Shown: one piece after another, positions 1-8,383 of the stretch
Numbering within the stretch: the stretch's first letter is position 1
Layout: each line of letters opens with the position of its first letter
Assembly (NCBI GenBank): GCA_035573715.1
Contig: DATLZZ010000020.1
Span: forward strand, 1 to 50,791
Direction: 5' to 3'
Length of the DNA: 50,791 bases
Source: JACPRL01 sp035573715
GTDB taxonomy: Bacteria; Acidobacteriota; Terriglobia; Acidiferrales; 2-02-FULL-67-57
The notes under the pieces: model-generated
The model's input: only the letters and a program-made list of their open reading frames with translations
Told to the model about the DNA's origin: nothing
Databases searched by the model: none
Program-made: the position numbers and the translations under genes

Positions 1-1
1 C

Positions 2-121
2 CAGCGCTACCTCTGGGAGTACAATCACGACCGGCCGCACCGCAGCCTGGGCGACCGGACGCCACGGGAGGCCTTTGTGGGTTTCGAAAGTGACCTAAAA
101 ACCGAGGCCCTGAGTGTCTAA
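2..121 (+). CDS. Transposase, C-terminal fragment (integrase core; IS3-like), 5'-truncated by the window edge
   Basis: Frame 2 is open from the first base to a TAA at 119-121 and encodes 39 residues. They contain YNHDRPHRSLGDRTPREAF, the signature end of the rve/DDE integrase core in IS3-type OrfB and related transposases. The start and the catalytic DDE residues lie outside the window. A small inverted repeat (GGGTG/CACCC, 129-143) follows the stop, but I cannot fix the IS boundary. The fragment shows that the left end of the contig sits inside a mobile element. It is not the same sequence as the transposase end at 50659-50790. Confidence 0.8.
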   Translation, partial: QRYLWEYNHDRPHRSLGDRTPREAFVGFESDLKTEALSV

Positions 122-166
122 ATTAGCGGGGTGCACTACACCCAGAATAGACCCGGAGGGATTGCG

Positions 167-431
167 ATGAGATGCAGAAGGGCTCTGGTTACGTGCTCTG
201 TGATTCTTTTTCTAGCTCACCGTCTCCTGCCGCAGTCAGTTCGATCAGAAATTGAAGAAGCCGTGGTTTGTACTGAGACTTACTATGAAGTCTTCGACCT
301 GTGATACGTTCTATCGTTCTTACTGGTCCATTAGCTGTTCGGATGGTTACTTCTTCGAGGGCGGCGGCGGATGCAGGCTCCGGATTGAACGGGCGGCTAC
401 GGTCACACAACCAGTTGGAGCTCCAATGTAA
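167..431 (+). pseudogene. Possible frameshifted small secreted Cys/aromatic-rich protein
   Basis: An ATG at 167 has a good ribosome site (GGAGGG at 155-160). It opens 45 codons with a signal-peptide-like start (basic residues, then CSVILFLAHRLL) and runs to VVCTETYYEVFD before a TGA at 302-304. A +1 shift at about 299 gives a second open frame, CDTFYRSYWSISCSDGYFF then a GGGG run, ending at TAA 429-431. The two halves read as one Cys/Tyr/Trp-rich secreted protein of about 87 residues. The style resembles the Cys-rich tail of the broken protease at 23372-24387. It could be a real indel, a sequencing error, or chance. It lies 16 bases upstream of the next gene. Confidence 0.4.
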
Positions 432-447
432 CGGGGAAGTATCTACG

Positions 448-1062
448 ATGAAAGCACTGCCAGCATACATGGTGACCCTAGCCTTGGTACTGGGGGCCGC
501 TCTGGCGCTCGCGACACCGCCTGAGCTGAAGGTTCTGCGGCTGGACTTTGTGGTGATTCGGGAGCACAAGAACCAACAGGGTCAGCTTGTGCGCGAGGTC
601 ATGGAGCGAACAAGGTTTATCGCTCCCGATGGGCGCTACCGCACCCACACCGAGCCTGCGGAGAAAATGACGTACCCCGTGCAAATCGTTGACCCACGCA
701 GGGACGTCAGCATCCTGCTCAACCCAAGCCAAAACGTGGCGATACGCACTTGGCAGGCGCGAAGCAAGCGGATGCTCGAGGCTGAACAGCAAGACACCAA
801 GAGGCAGGGTGATCCCCTTGGCCCCCGCATTATGCAGGGTTTGGACTGCAACGCTTTCCGCGTCAGCCACCCGAATGGACGCACAACCGAATTCGCGTAC
901 TGCCGCGACCCCGTCTCAGGGGCTAAGTTTCAAGGAAGCTTCTTCGCGCGCCTGCCCGACGGGAGCAATTGGCGGGAGGAACTGCAGCGGGTCACACGCG
1001 ACTACACTGTAGACAAGACGCTTTTCGAGATCCCGGCCCACTTCCGAATCATCGACCAATAA
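448..1062 (+). CDS. Secreted protein of unknown function, 204 aa
   Basis: The open frame extends upstream to 301, but ATG 448 is the best start. It gives a signal peptide (MKALPAYMVTLALVLGAALA, cleavage near ALA-TPP) and sits after an A/G-rich ribosome site (ACGGGGAAG). The mature part is soluble and rich in beta-strand-like sequence, with conserved-looking pieces such as FIAPDGRYRT and a C-terminal TLFEIPAHFRI. That ending resembles the end of DUF4412/LolA-like periplasmic proteins common in Acidobacteria, but this is a weak impression and not an assignment. Two Cys (in GLDCNAF and FAYCRD) could form a disulfide. The gene converges on the aminotransferase gene, with 86 bases between the stops. 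Confidence 0.7.
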   Translation: MKALPAYMVTLALVLGAALALATPPELKVLRLDFVVIREHKNQQGQLVREVMERTRFIAPDGRYRTHTEPAEKMTYPVQIVDPRRDVSILLNPSQNVAIRTWQARSKRMLEAEQQDTKRQGDPLGPRIMQGLDCNAFRVSHPNGRTTEFAYCRDPVSGAKFQGSFFARLPDGSNWREELQRVTRDYTVDKTLFEIPAHFRIIDQ

Positions 1063-1148
1063 GCTCACAATGATCCGTGCCGCGTCAAGGCGACTAGCCG
1101 AAGGTCATTTCACAACCTGATTTGAAGAGAGCCTCAACCGGTTGGTCT

Positions 1149-2396
1149 CTAGCGCCGGGCCCAGAGAGGAGCGGCGCCGAGGTTTCGCTCGCGTTCGGGA
1201 GCCTGAGTGGTCTGCGCGGGCAGGGTCTTCGCCACCTCAAGCGCCTTGTCCAGGCTGGCGACGAACTTCTGCATCTCCTCCGGGAGGCCGATGGACACCC
1301 GAATGTGCTCGGGCAGGCCGGCAAAGGGCCGGCCGACGGCGATGCCCTGCTGGCGGAACGCCTCAATCACCGGCCGCACCGGCTGGGCCACGTGGACGCA
1401 GACGAAGTTGGCGTGCGAGGGAATGCAGTCGTGCCCGCGCTTCTTCATTTCATCCACCAGCCAGGCGCGGGTCTGGTGGTTGAGCGCGCGCTGGCGCTTC
1501 TCCTCAGCTTCGTCGCCGAAACTGGCCAGCGCCGCCTGGCAGGCCATCACGTTGGTCGCGTCCCACACGCAATGCGGCCGCATCTGCACCATCAATTCCT
1601 TGCGGGCGATGGCGTAGCCGAGCCGCAGCCCGGCCATGCCGTACACTTTCGAGAACGTCCGCGCCACCACCACGTTGGCGCCCGCCGCCACTGCATCCAG
1701 CATCGTGCCGTAGCTCGGGTCTTCGACATAATGGAAGTAGGCTTCGTCCACCAAGACCACGCTCTCGCGCGGCACTTGCCCGAGAAACTCCTGCACCGCC
1801 GCTTTCGCTGTCAGCGTGGCGGTGGGGTTGTTGGGGTTGCAGAGATAGATCAAACCGGGGCGCTCCTGCGCCGCCCGCGCCATCGCTTCCAGGTCGTGGC
1901 CGTAGTCGGCGGTCACCGGGACTTTCACGATTTCCGCGCCGGTCTGCTTGCCGTAGAAGGCGATGGCTTCGAAGGTCGGCTCCGCCATCACCAGCCGCCG
2001 GCTCGGAGTGAGGAACGCCTGCGCCGCCAGCTTCAGCACTTCAGTCGAGCCGCAGGTGACGACCACCGACTCGGGGTCGACGCCATGGTAGGCGGCAATC
2101 TTTTCCTGGATGGCGTCGCCCCAGTAGTCAGGGTAGCGCATCGCCTCGCTGCGCGCCGCCACCAGCGCTTCCATCGCCGCCGGGAACGGCCCGTAGGGGT
2201 TCTCGTTCGAGTTCAGCAGAATCAGGTCGGCGGGGTCTTTGGGATTGCGCTTCACCTGTTCCAGCCGCTCTTCGGCGCGGAGCGCCAGCCGCTCTTCCCA
2301 ACCCCGCGCCGCAATGGCCGGGGCCAGTAGCGCCGCTCCTGCGCCTGCCCCCAGCAGGCCGGCAAAACTCCTCCGCGAAAGCTTGTGGCTCTTCAT
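1149..2396 (-). CDS. Tat-exported PLP-dependent aminotransferase, histidinol-phosphate aminotransferase (HisC)-like
   Basis: A 415-aa class I/II aminotransferase. The open frame runs far upstream (to 3050), but ATG 2396 gives the proper protein and a twin-arginine signal peptide (SRRSFAGLLGAGAGAALLAP). Family marks in order are LNSNENPYGPFP (substrate loop), CNPNNPT (PLP pyridine contact), VDEAYFHYV (Asp binding the pyridine N), ARTFSKVYGMAGLRLGY (Schiff-base Lys) and HIRVSIGLPEE (carboxylate-binding Arg). The fold matches HisC/aromatic aminotransferases. Export by Tat argues against a cytoplasmic histidine-pathway role, so the substrate is unknown. It is the last gene of the hpt-rpiB-deoC operon, 29 bases after deoC. 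Confidence 0.85.
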   Translation of the reverse strand: MKSHKLSRRSFAGLLGAGAGAALLAPAIAARGWEERLALRAEERLEQVKRNPKDPADLILLNSNENPYGPFPAAMEALVAARSEAMRYPDYWGDAIQEKIAAYHGVDPESVVVTCGSTEVLKLAAQAFLTPSRRLVMAEPTFEAIAFYGKQTGAEIVKVPVTADYGHDLEAMARAAQERPGLIYLCNPNNPTATLTAKAAVQEFLGQVPRESVVLVDEAYFHYVEDPSYGTMLDAVAAGANVVVARTFSKVYGMAGLRLGYAIARKELMVQMRPHCVWDATNVMACQAALASFGDEAEEKRQRALNHQTRAWLVDEMKKRGHDCIPSHANFVCVHVAQPVRPVIEAFRQQGIAVGRPFAGLPEHIRVSIGLPEEMQKFVASLDKALEVAKTLPAQTTQAPERERNLGAAPLWARR

Positions 2397-2425
2397 GTCG
2401 CTCTGCTCCTCTCTCCTTAATCGCC

Positions 2426-3352
2426 TCAGTAGCGCGCAACGGCCACCGGCTCGGGTTGCGGCGCCGCCCCCGACGCCTCCTGAAGAATCTTCACGCTGGC
2501 GCTCGCCCCGATGCGCGTCGCGCCCGCCTTCACCATCTTCTTCAAGTCTTCGTAGCTGCGGATGCCACCGGCGGCCTTGACCCCCATCTCGGGACCGACG
2601 GCCAGGCGCATCAGCTCGACATCGTGCGCGGTGGCGCCGCCGGGGCCGAAGCCGGTGGAGGTCTTGACGAAGTCGGCCCCGGCTGCCTGCGCCAGGCAGC
2701 TCGCCCGCACTTTTTCTTCGTCGGTGAGCAAGGCGCACTCGAGAATCACTTTGGTGATCGCGCCGCCGCGCCGGCAGGCTTCGACGACGCCGCGGATGTC
2801 CTGGCAGACACGGTCGTCGTCGCCTGACTTCAGCGCGCCTACGTTGATGACCATATCCACTTCCTGCGCGCCCAGCTTGACCACTTCTTCCGTCTCCAGG
2901 ACTTTCACCGAGGGCAGGGTCGCGCCCAGCGGGAAGCCCACCACCGTGCATACCTTCACCCTCGAGCCCCGCAGCGCCGCCGCCGCCACCGACACCCAGG
3001 TGGGGTTGATGCACACCGACGCGAACCCGAACCGCGCCGCTTCCTCGCACAGCTTGAGGATGTCGGCGCGCGTGGCCTCCGGCCGCAGCAGGGTGTGGTC
3101 AATCAGGGCCGCGATGTCGGCCGGGATCGCGGTAACGCCCGGCCCCGCCGAAAGCCGCGCCGCGCCGGCCGCCACCACCGAGCGGGCTTTCTCCGCGCAG
3201 GTCTCGATGCAGCGCTGATCGCACCCAGGGCAGACGATTTCGTCAATGCCCAGCCCGCGCAACTCGCAGAGCTGGCGGTCGCCGAGGTAGCAGAAGACCT
3301 CGCGGGTGATGGCTTCGATGAGCAGCTCGAGCTCCCGCTCGGTGAGTTGCAT
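2426..3352 (-). CDS. deoC: Deoxyribose-phosphate aldolase with N-terminal extension
   Basis: A 308-aa class I aldolase that would cleave 2-deoxyribose-5-phosphate to glyceraldehyde-3-phosphate and acetaldehyde. Key residues are visible: Asp in EVDMVINVGAL, the Schiff-base Lys in DFVKTSTGFGPGG, and the second Lys in GVKAAGGIRS. ATG 3352 was chosen over the frame's upstream end (3442) because it lies 2 bases after the rpiB stop. The first ~85 residues are extra compared with standard DeoC (about 220 aa). They start with an amphipathic helix (TERELELLIEAITREVFCYL) and contain a Cys cluster (CPGCDQRCIETC). Helices of this kind target enzymes into bacterial microcompartments. No shell genes are in the window. 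Confidence 0.93.
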   Translation of the reverse strand: MQLTERELELLIEAITREVFCYLGDRQLCELRGLGIDEIVCPGCDQRCIETCAEKARSVVAAGAARLSAGPGVTAIPADIAALIDHTLLRPEATRADILKLCEEAARFGFASVCINPTWVSVAAAALRGSRVKVCTVVGFPLGATLPSVKVLETEEVVKLGAQEVDMVINVGALKSGDDDRVCQDIRGVVEACRRGGAITKVILECALLTDEEKVRASCLAQAAGADFVKTSTGFGPGGATAHDVELMRLAVGPEMGVKAAGGIRSYEDLKKMVKAGATRIGASASVKILQEASGAAPQPEPVAVARY

Positions 3353-3354
3353 CC

Positions 3355-3978
3355 TTAGCGTCCCTGTCCGCGGTGCTCCAGCGCGGCGATCTTGTCGATG
3401 CGGCGCTGATGGCGTCCCCCGGCAAACTCTGTCTCCAGCCACAGCCGCACGATTTCGCTCGCCTGGTCCGGGGTCAGCATCCGCGCGCCCAGCGTCAGGA
3501 TGTTGGCGTCGTTGTGCTCGCGGCTGTTGCGCGCCGTGGTGGCGTCGTAACAGAGCGCGGCGCGCGCGCCCGGAACCTTGTTCGCCGCCATCGCCGACCC
3601 GATGCCGGCGCCGTCCACCACGACGCCGCGCCAGGCGGCGCCGGAGGCCACCGCTTGCGCCGCCGCGGCGGCAAAGTCGGGATAATCCACCGGCTGGGTT
3701 GAGTGCGTTCCCAGGTCGCGGACCTCGTAGCCCGCTTCGAGCAAAAACCGCTTCAAGTGTTCCTTCAGTTCGTAGCCAGCGTGGTCGGCGGCCACGACTA
3801 CGGGACGATGCCGGCTGGAGCCGGGCGCGTCAACGGATTCTTCCAGGCGAATCCGCACGCCGCGCTCGCGGGCCAGCTCGCGCGCTTGATCGGTCACCAC
3901 GGCGCCGCGCGGCACCACGACCTCGCCGCCGGCGGGCAGCGCTTCAATGTCGGCTGCGGTCAACACCGGCCGAGCCAT
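3355..3978 (-). CDS. rpiB: RpiB/LacAB-family sugar-phosphate isomerase with N-terminal extension and altered active site
   Basis: A 207-aa protein. Residues ~58-207 are the RpiB fold (VVVAADHAGYELKEHLKRF, the phosphate-binding NSREHNDANILTLGAR). Residues 1-57 are an extra segment (LTAADIEALPAGGEVVVPRG, then a VTDQARELARERGVRI helix). In E. coli RpiB the catalytic Cys lies in CGTGIG; here the segment reads DGAGIGSAMAANKV, so Asp replaces Cys. The Glu used instead by the mycobacterial type is Ser here. Ribose-5-P/ribulose-5-P isomerisation is therefore uncertain, and another sugar phosphate is possible. Start ATG 3978 is 2 bases after the hpt stop; the stop is 2 bases before deoC. Such tight spacing implies co-translation. 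Confidence 0.88.
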   Translation of the reverse strand: MARPVLTAADIEALPAGGEVVVPRGAVVTDQARELARERGVRIRLEESVDAPGSSRHRPVVVAADHAGYELKEHLKRFLLEAGYEVRDLGTHSTQPVDYPDFAAAAAQAVASGAAWRGVVVDGAGIGSAMAANKVPGARAALCYDATTARNSREHNDANILTLGARMLTPDQASEIVRLWLETEFAGGRHQRRIDKIAALEHRGQGR

Positions 3979-3980
3979 CG

Positions 3981-4523
3981 TCACTCTCCGGTTGCGGGCA
4001 GCACGCAGACGTCGGGCAGGTTGCGGTACTGCTCGCCGTAGTCGAGCCCGTAGCCGACCACGAACTTGTCGGGAATCTTGAAGCCGATGTAGTCGACCCG
4101 CACTTCCTTCACCCGCCGCGCCGGCTTGTCGAGCAGCGCCGCGATCCGCAGCGAGCGCGGCTTGCGCGATTGCAGGATGCGGTAGAGGTAATTCAGCGTC
4201 AGTCCGGTGTCGAGGATGTCCTCCACGATAATGACATTCAGATTCTCGATGCTGGCGTCGAGGTCCTTGGTGATGCGCACCTCGCCCGAGGGCAACGTGC
4301 CCTTGCCGTAGCTCGACACCGCGATGAAATCCACTGACACCGGCATCCGCAGCTCCCGCAACAGGTCGGCCAGAAAAATGCACGCCCCCTTGAGAATGCA
4401 GATGAGGTGCACAGTCTCGCCTTTGTAGTCGCGCTCGATCTGCCGGGCCATTGCCCGCACCCGGCGGCGGATTCTCTCCCGGCTCACCAACACTTCCGGA
4501 CGCGCGGCGGACAGAGCGCTCAC
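3981..4523 (-). CDS. hpt: Hypoxanthine phosphoribosyltransferase
   Basis: A 180-aa type I phosphoribosyltransferase that converts hypoxanthine or guanine plus PRPP to IMP or GMP (purine salvage, cytoplasm). The PRPP-binding loop is VIIVEDILDTGLTL. The flexible-loop region VSSYGKGT and the C-terminal purine-binding region (IPDKFVVGYGLDYGEQYRNL) are intact, and the length is typical. The start is GTG 4523, preceded by AGGGGAG on the minus strand; an in-frame extension to 4557 lacks family residues. It is the first gene of a minus-strand operon with rpiB, deoC and an exported aminotransferase, which links purine and pentose-phosphate salvage. Confidence 0.95.
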   Translation of the reverse strand: MSALSAARPEVLVSRERIRRRVRAMARQIERDYKGETVHLICILKGACIFLADLLRELRMPVSVDFIAVSSYGKGTLPSGEVRITKDLDASIENLNVIIVEDILDTGLTLNYLYRILQSRKPRSLRIAALLDKPARRVKEVRVDYIGFKIPDKFVVGYGLDYGEQYRNLPDVCVLPATGE

Positions 4524-4555
4524 GACGGTTGCTCCCCTTGAAGAAATTCGCGCTC

Positions 4556-4584
4556 ACTCTATCGCGCCTGGAGACTCAAGGCAA
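4556..4584 (-). promoter_or_regulatory. Candidate sigma-70-type promoter of the hpt-rpiB-deoC operon
   Basis: On the minus strand TTGCCT (4584-4579) and TAGAGT (4561-4556) are separated by 17 bases. This would place transcription about 25-30 bases before the GTG start of hpt. Found by eye only. Confidence 0.4.
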
Positions 4585-4984
4585 GCGGCGAAGGGGGCGG
4601 AAAGTTTTCCACAGGTCGCTGGCGCCGCACTTCATTCCGAGATTCTGTAGAATCCATTGCTCTCACGTACGCGAAACCGTAGTCTCAAAGGCTCCCGCTA
4701 TGCTGACGCAGCGACCGTCCGTTTTCATCTGTGTGGAAACAAATGCGTTCGCTTCTTCGGCAGAACGGTGTCGCTTTGGCAACCAGACTGCTGCAAATCG
4801 CGCGGGGCAAAGTGTGTACGAGTCGGGAGTGTCCGCAACAGGTCGTCGGGGTTTGCCTTCCGGCTCGTTCCTGTTACAAATTTTTCACTTGCCCCCCGGC
4901 GCCAACCTGTGAATGATAAGCGACCGTAAACCAACAAGAGCGCGCTCGGGCATGCGCCATTCCGACTCAGAAGGAGCGACCCCC
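4585..4984. other. Long intergenic leader upstream of the TonB receptor gene
   Basis: No convincing gene in this 400-base stretch; the open frames lack ribosome sites and family features. It holds a small dyad (GATTCT-gt-AGAATC, 4641-4654). A weak sigma-70-like pair, TTGCCT (4853-4858) and TACAAA (4875-4880) with 16-base spacing, would give a leader of about 100 bases before ATG 4985. Long leaders are common before outer-membrane receptor genes, but I see no riboswitch I can name. Confidence 0.35.
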
Positions 4985-7900
4985 ATGGCAAGTCTGTCTT
5001 CGCCGCGTCTGTTTGGTCGTTGGCTGATGGTGTTGTGCGTAGTGCTGGCGATCTCAGCCCCTGTACTGGCCCAGCTCGGCACCGGCAGTATTGAAGGCGC
5101 AGTGCTGGATCCCACCGGCGCCGTGCTTCCCGATGCGCAGGTCACGGTGCGCAACACCGCTACAGGTGTCGAACGCGTCTTGACCACCGACGCCGCTGGC
5201 CGCTACCGCGCCGTGGCGTTGGAGCCTGGCACGTACAGCGTCAAGGCCAGCAAATCCGGCTTCAAGACCGGCGAGCACACCGGCATCCAGGTGACGGTCG
5301 GCTCCACCACCACCGTCGACATCTCGCTCCAGGTCGGCGCCGCCACCGAGACCATTGAGGTCACCGAAGCCCCGCCCGCCATTGATACCGAAAAAACTGA
5401 CGTCACCAGCACCGTGGACAACACGGTGGTCTCCAACGTGCCCGTCATCGGCCGCCGCTTTGACAACTACGTCCTGCTCACGCCGGGCGTCTCGCCTGAC
5501 GGGACCTTCGGTCTCATCACCTATCGCGGCATTTCCGGCCTCTACAACAACAACACGGTGGACGGCACGGACAACAACCAGGCCTTCTTCTCTGAAGCCC
5601 GCGGCCGCACCCGCGCCGTCTACACCTACAGCCAGGCGACAGTGAAGGAATTCCAGGTCGGCCTGAGCAACTTCAACGCCGAGTACGGCCGCGCCGCCGG
5701 CGGCCTGGTGAACGCCGTGACCAAGTCCGGCACCAACGAGTTCCACGGGGAAGCCTTCTACTTCATCCGCGATGACATCACCAGCGCCCGCGAGCCCACT
5801 ATCCCGGTCAACGTAATCGAGAACGCCGTCGGCAAGGACAAACTGCCGGAGCGGCGGCAGCAGTTCGGTTTCGCCATGGGCGGGCCCTTCGTCAAGGACA
5901 AGCTCTTCTGGTTCCTGGCCTGGGACCAACAGGTGCGCAACTTCCCCTACGTGGTGAACTTCAATAGCGTCAACTTCATCACTGTCGGCGGAGTTCCCGT
6001 CCAGGATGCTTCGGGCTGCAGCGGCCTGGCCACCGTGAATCAACGGGCCACGTGCCAGTTCTTTTTTGCCGAGCGCACGGTTGTTCCTCGCAAGGCGCTC
6101 AACGAAGTGGGCTTCTTCCGCGTGGATTGGACTCTCAACGCCAATAACAACCTGGGCGCGTCCTACAACTTTCACCAGTGGCGCTCGGTCAACGGCATCC
6201 GCACCCCGCTCATTAACTTCAACGCCGCCTCCGACAACGGCTTCGACAACGTCCGCACCGACAGCGTCGTCCTGCGCCTGAACACCATCTTCAACCCGAC
6301 GCTCTTGAACGAGCTTCGTTTCCAGTTCGGCAAGGACAACGAGTTGCAGCGGCCCAACGCCAAGGGTCCCGGCACCTCGGTTACCGGCGGCTTCAGCTTC
6401 GGCCAACCCAACTTCCTTCCCCGTCCCCAGTTCCCCTTCGAGACCCGGCTGCAATGGGTGGACAACATCACCTGGATCCGCGGCCGCCACAGCTTCAAGG
6501 TGGGCGCCGACATCAACTACGTCCGCGAAAACCAGATCAACCTCTTCCAGGGCGGCGGCGTCTACAGCTACTCCAACTTCAACAACCTCGCCGGCGATTG
6601 CCCGCCCGGCGCCATTCCCTTTGGCTGCGTTCCGGATGGCGTCCCGAGCTACGGCAGCTTCACACAGGCCTTCGACCTCCGACCGGGCGTCCGCCCCGGC
6701 TCCATCTTCTTCACCACCACCGACTGGAACTGGTATGTCCAGGACACTTTCCGGATGAACTCCCAGCTAACCATCAATTACGGCATTCGCTACGAATATC
6801 AGCAACTGCCCCAGCCCCAGAACGGCAACCCGAACTTCCCACTTACCCAGCATTTCAATCAGGACCGGAACAACTGGGGACCGCGGTTGGGCATCGCCTG
6901 GGACGTGGGTGGCCGGCATAAGACCATCGTCCGCGCCGGCTACGGCCTCATCTACGGCCGCACCTCCAACAGCGCTCTCTCCAGCGCCCAGACGGACAAC
7001 GGCGTGGTCAACGCCACTTTCGTGTTCTTTCCCACCACAGACATCGACCCAGTGACGCCGGGCACACAGCCGGTCATCTATCCCAACTGTTTTGCCCCCG
7101 GCGTGAATGCCGACTGCTCGCTGGCTCTGGTGGGCTCGAGCCAGCGCCCCGATATCCGCCAGTTTTCCGAGGACTTTGCTCGGCCCATGGTCCACCAGGC
7201 CGAGTTCACCCTCGAGCATGAGGTCATCAAGGATACAGTGGTCAGCGGCACCTACGCCTTCAGCGGTGGCCGCCGCCTGCCGTTTTTCCGCGACCTCAAC
7301 ATGCCGCCTGCAGGCAATGTCTTCTTCATCAACCTCCCCGCCGACCTGGTCATCAATGGTGAAACGCTCGCCCCTGCCGGGGTCTATGGACCCCTGCCCT
7401 TCTACTGCATTCCCGACAGCGCCCCAGCCCCGACCAACCGCCAATGCCCTGTCGCAGGCACCTTCGCCTCCACGGGTCGGCCGATTGACGGCATCCGGCG
7501 GTTGCTCCAGGCCGAGAGTGTGGTCAACTCCAGCTACCACGGGCTCATCCTGCGGGCCAGCCGCCGGATGAACCGCGGCATTCAGTTTGACACGCACTTC
7601 ACCTGGTCGCACGCCATTGACAACGGCCAGAACAGCCTTACCTTCTTCGGCAGCAGCACCACCGCCTTCGACCCCTTTAATCAGAATCTCGACCGCTCCC
7701 GCAGCGATTTCGACCGTCGCTGGCGCTGGGTCAGCACCTTCGTCTGGCAGCCCGAAGGCACCTTCGATATGCAGGGAACCAAGAAGAAGGTTCTGGGCGG
7801 CTGGACGTTCAGTGGCGTTTACACCTGGCAGGATGGCCTTCCGCTCACGCCGTTCCTCAGTGGCTTCCTCTCCAGCACCTGCAACGTCGCCAACCCCTGC

Positions 7901-8299
7901 CCGATCGATACCGGAAACTCCAACGGCAGCGGCGGTACCTTCCGCTTCCCGTTCCTCGGCCGCAATACCTTCGAAGGGCAGAACTTCAGCAACTTTGACT
8001 TCCGCATCGCTCGGAGCTTCCGGATCGGCGAGCGCTACGAGATCCAAGGCATCGTCGAGTCGTTCAACCTCTTCAACCACTCCAACTTTGTTAGCTACGA
8101 CACCACGGCCTTCTCCATCAGCTCGGCTGCCAAGAATGTCGCCACCTGCGGCAGTGGCGACGCCCCGGTTACGCCGATCACCGTGGGCAACCGGTGCATC
8201 AACGTGAGTCCAGCCTCCGGCTTCCTCACTCCCCGCGCCGCCTCCAGCACGCTCAACAACCCGCGCGAATTTCAGTTCGCCGTGAGGTTCCGCTGGTAG
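4985..8299 (+). CDS. Oar-type TonB-dependent outer-membrane receptor with carboxypeptidase-regulatory-like domain
   Basis: A 1104-aa outer-membrane protein. ATG 4985 follows AAGGAG by 9 bases and begins a signal peptide (LMVLCVVLAISAPVLAQ). Residues ~35-120 are a carboxypeptidase-regulatory-like beta-sandwich (GTGSIEGAVLDPTGAVLPDA; GRYRAVALEPGTYSVKASKS). A plug domain follows (NVPVIGRRFDNYVLLTPGV; YNNNTVDGTDNNQAFFSEAR; EYGRAAGGLVNAVTKSGTNE), then a long beta-barrel ending in the aromatic C-terminus REFQFAVRFRW. This architecture is hugely expanded in Acidobacteria, and most members have unknown substrates, often presumed to be oligosaccharides or peptides. It is monocistronic, with a strong terminator 39 bases after the stop. 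Confidence 0.93.
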   Translation: MASLSSPRLFGRWLMVLCVVLAISAPVLAQLGTGSIEGAVLDPTGAVLPDAQVTVRNTATGVERVLTTDAAGRYRAVALEPGTYSVKASKSGFKTGEHTGIQVTVGSTTTVDISLQVGAATETIEVTEAPPAIDTEKTDVTSTVDNTVVSNVPVIGRRFDNYVLLTPGVSPDGTFGLITYRGISGLYNNNTVDGTDNNQAFFSEARGRTRAVYTYSQATVKEFQVGLSNFNAEYGRAAGGLVNAVTKSGTNEFHGEAFYFIRDDITSAREPTIPVNVIENAVGKDKLPERRQQFGFAMGGPFVKDKLFWFLAWDQQVRNFPYVVNFNSVNFITVGGVPVQDASGCSGLATVNQRATCQFFFAERTVVPRKALNEVGFFRVDWTLNANNNLGASYNFHQWRSVNGIRTPLINFNAASDNGFDNVRTDSVVLRLNTIFNPTLLNELRFQFGKDNELQRPNAKGPGTSVTGGFSFGQPNFLPRPQFPFETRLQWVDNITWIRGRHSFKVGADINYVRENQINLFQGGGVYSYSNFNNLAGDCPPGAIPFGCVPDGVPSYGSFTQAFDLRPGVRPGSIFFTTTDWNWYVQDTFRMNSQLTINYGIRYEYQQLPQPQNGNPNFPLTQHFNQDRNNWGPRLGIAWDVGGRHKTIVRAGYGLIYGRTSNSALSSAQTDNGVVNATFVFFPTTDIDPVTPGTQPVIYPNCFAPGVNADCSLALVGSSQRPDIRQFSEDFARPMVHQAEFTLEHEVIKDTVVSGTYAFSGGRRLPFFRDLNMPPAGNVFFINLPADLVINGETLAPAGVYGPLPFYCIPDSAPAPTNRQCPVAGTFASTGRPIDGIRRLLQAESVVNSSYHGLILRASRRMNRGIQFDTHFTWSHAIDNGQNSLTFFGSSTTAFDPFNQNLDRSRSDFDRRWRWVSTFVWQPEGTFDMQGTKKKVLGGWTFSGVYTWQDGLPLTPFLSGFLSSTCNVANPCPIDTGNSNGSGGTFRFPFLGRNTFEGQNFSNFDFRIARSFRIGERYEIQGIVESFNLFNHSNFVSYDTTAFSISSAAKNVATCGSGDAPVTPITVGNRCINVSPASGFLTPRAASSTLNNPREFQFAVRFRW

Positions 8300-8337
8300 A
8301 AACCTGCGCGCCGCGCTGGCCCTAGCGACTTCCACCG

Positions 8338-8373
8338 CCCCGCCCATTCTCGGAATGGGCGGGGTTTCCTTTT
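8338..8373 (+). terminator. Rho-independent terminator after the TonB receptor gene
   Basis: A perfect 12-bp stem (8338-8349 with 8353-8364; CCCCGCCCATTC), a TCG loop and the tail TTTCCTTTT. Confidence 0.9.
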
Positions 8374-8383
8374 GCCCCGAAGC

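Noticed and set aside
2426..4523. A complete bacterial microcompartment locus
   Set aside because: Only cargo-like enzymes with extensions are present; no BMC-H, BMC-T or BMC-P shell protein gene is in the window.
3355..4557. A single 400-codon frame that would fuse a long N-terminus to RpiB
   Set aside because: The upstream part is the out-of-frame shadow of hpt; RpiB has its own ATG at 3978, 2 bases after the hpt stop.
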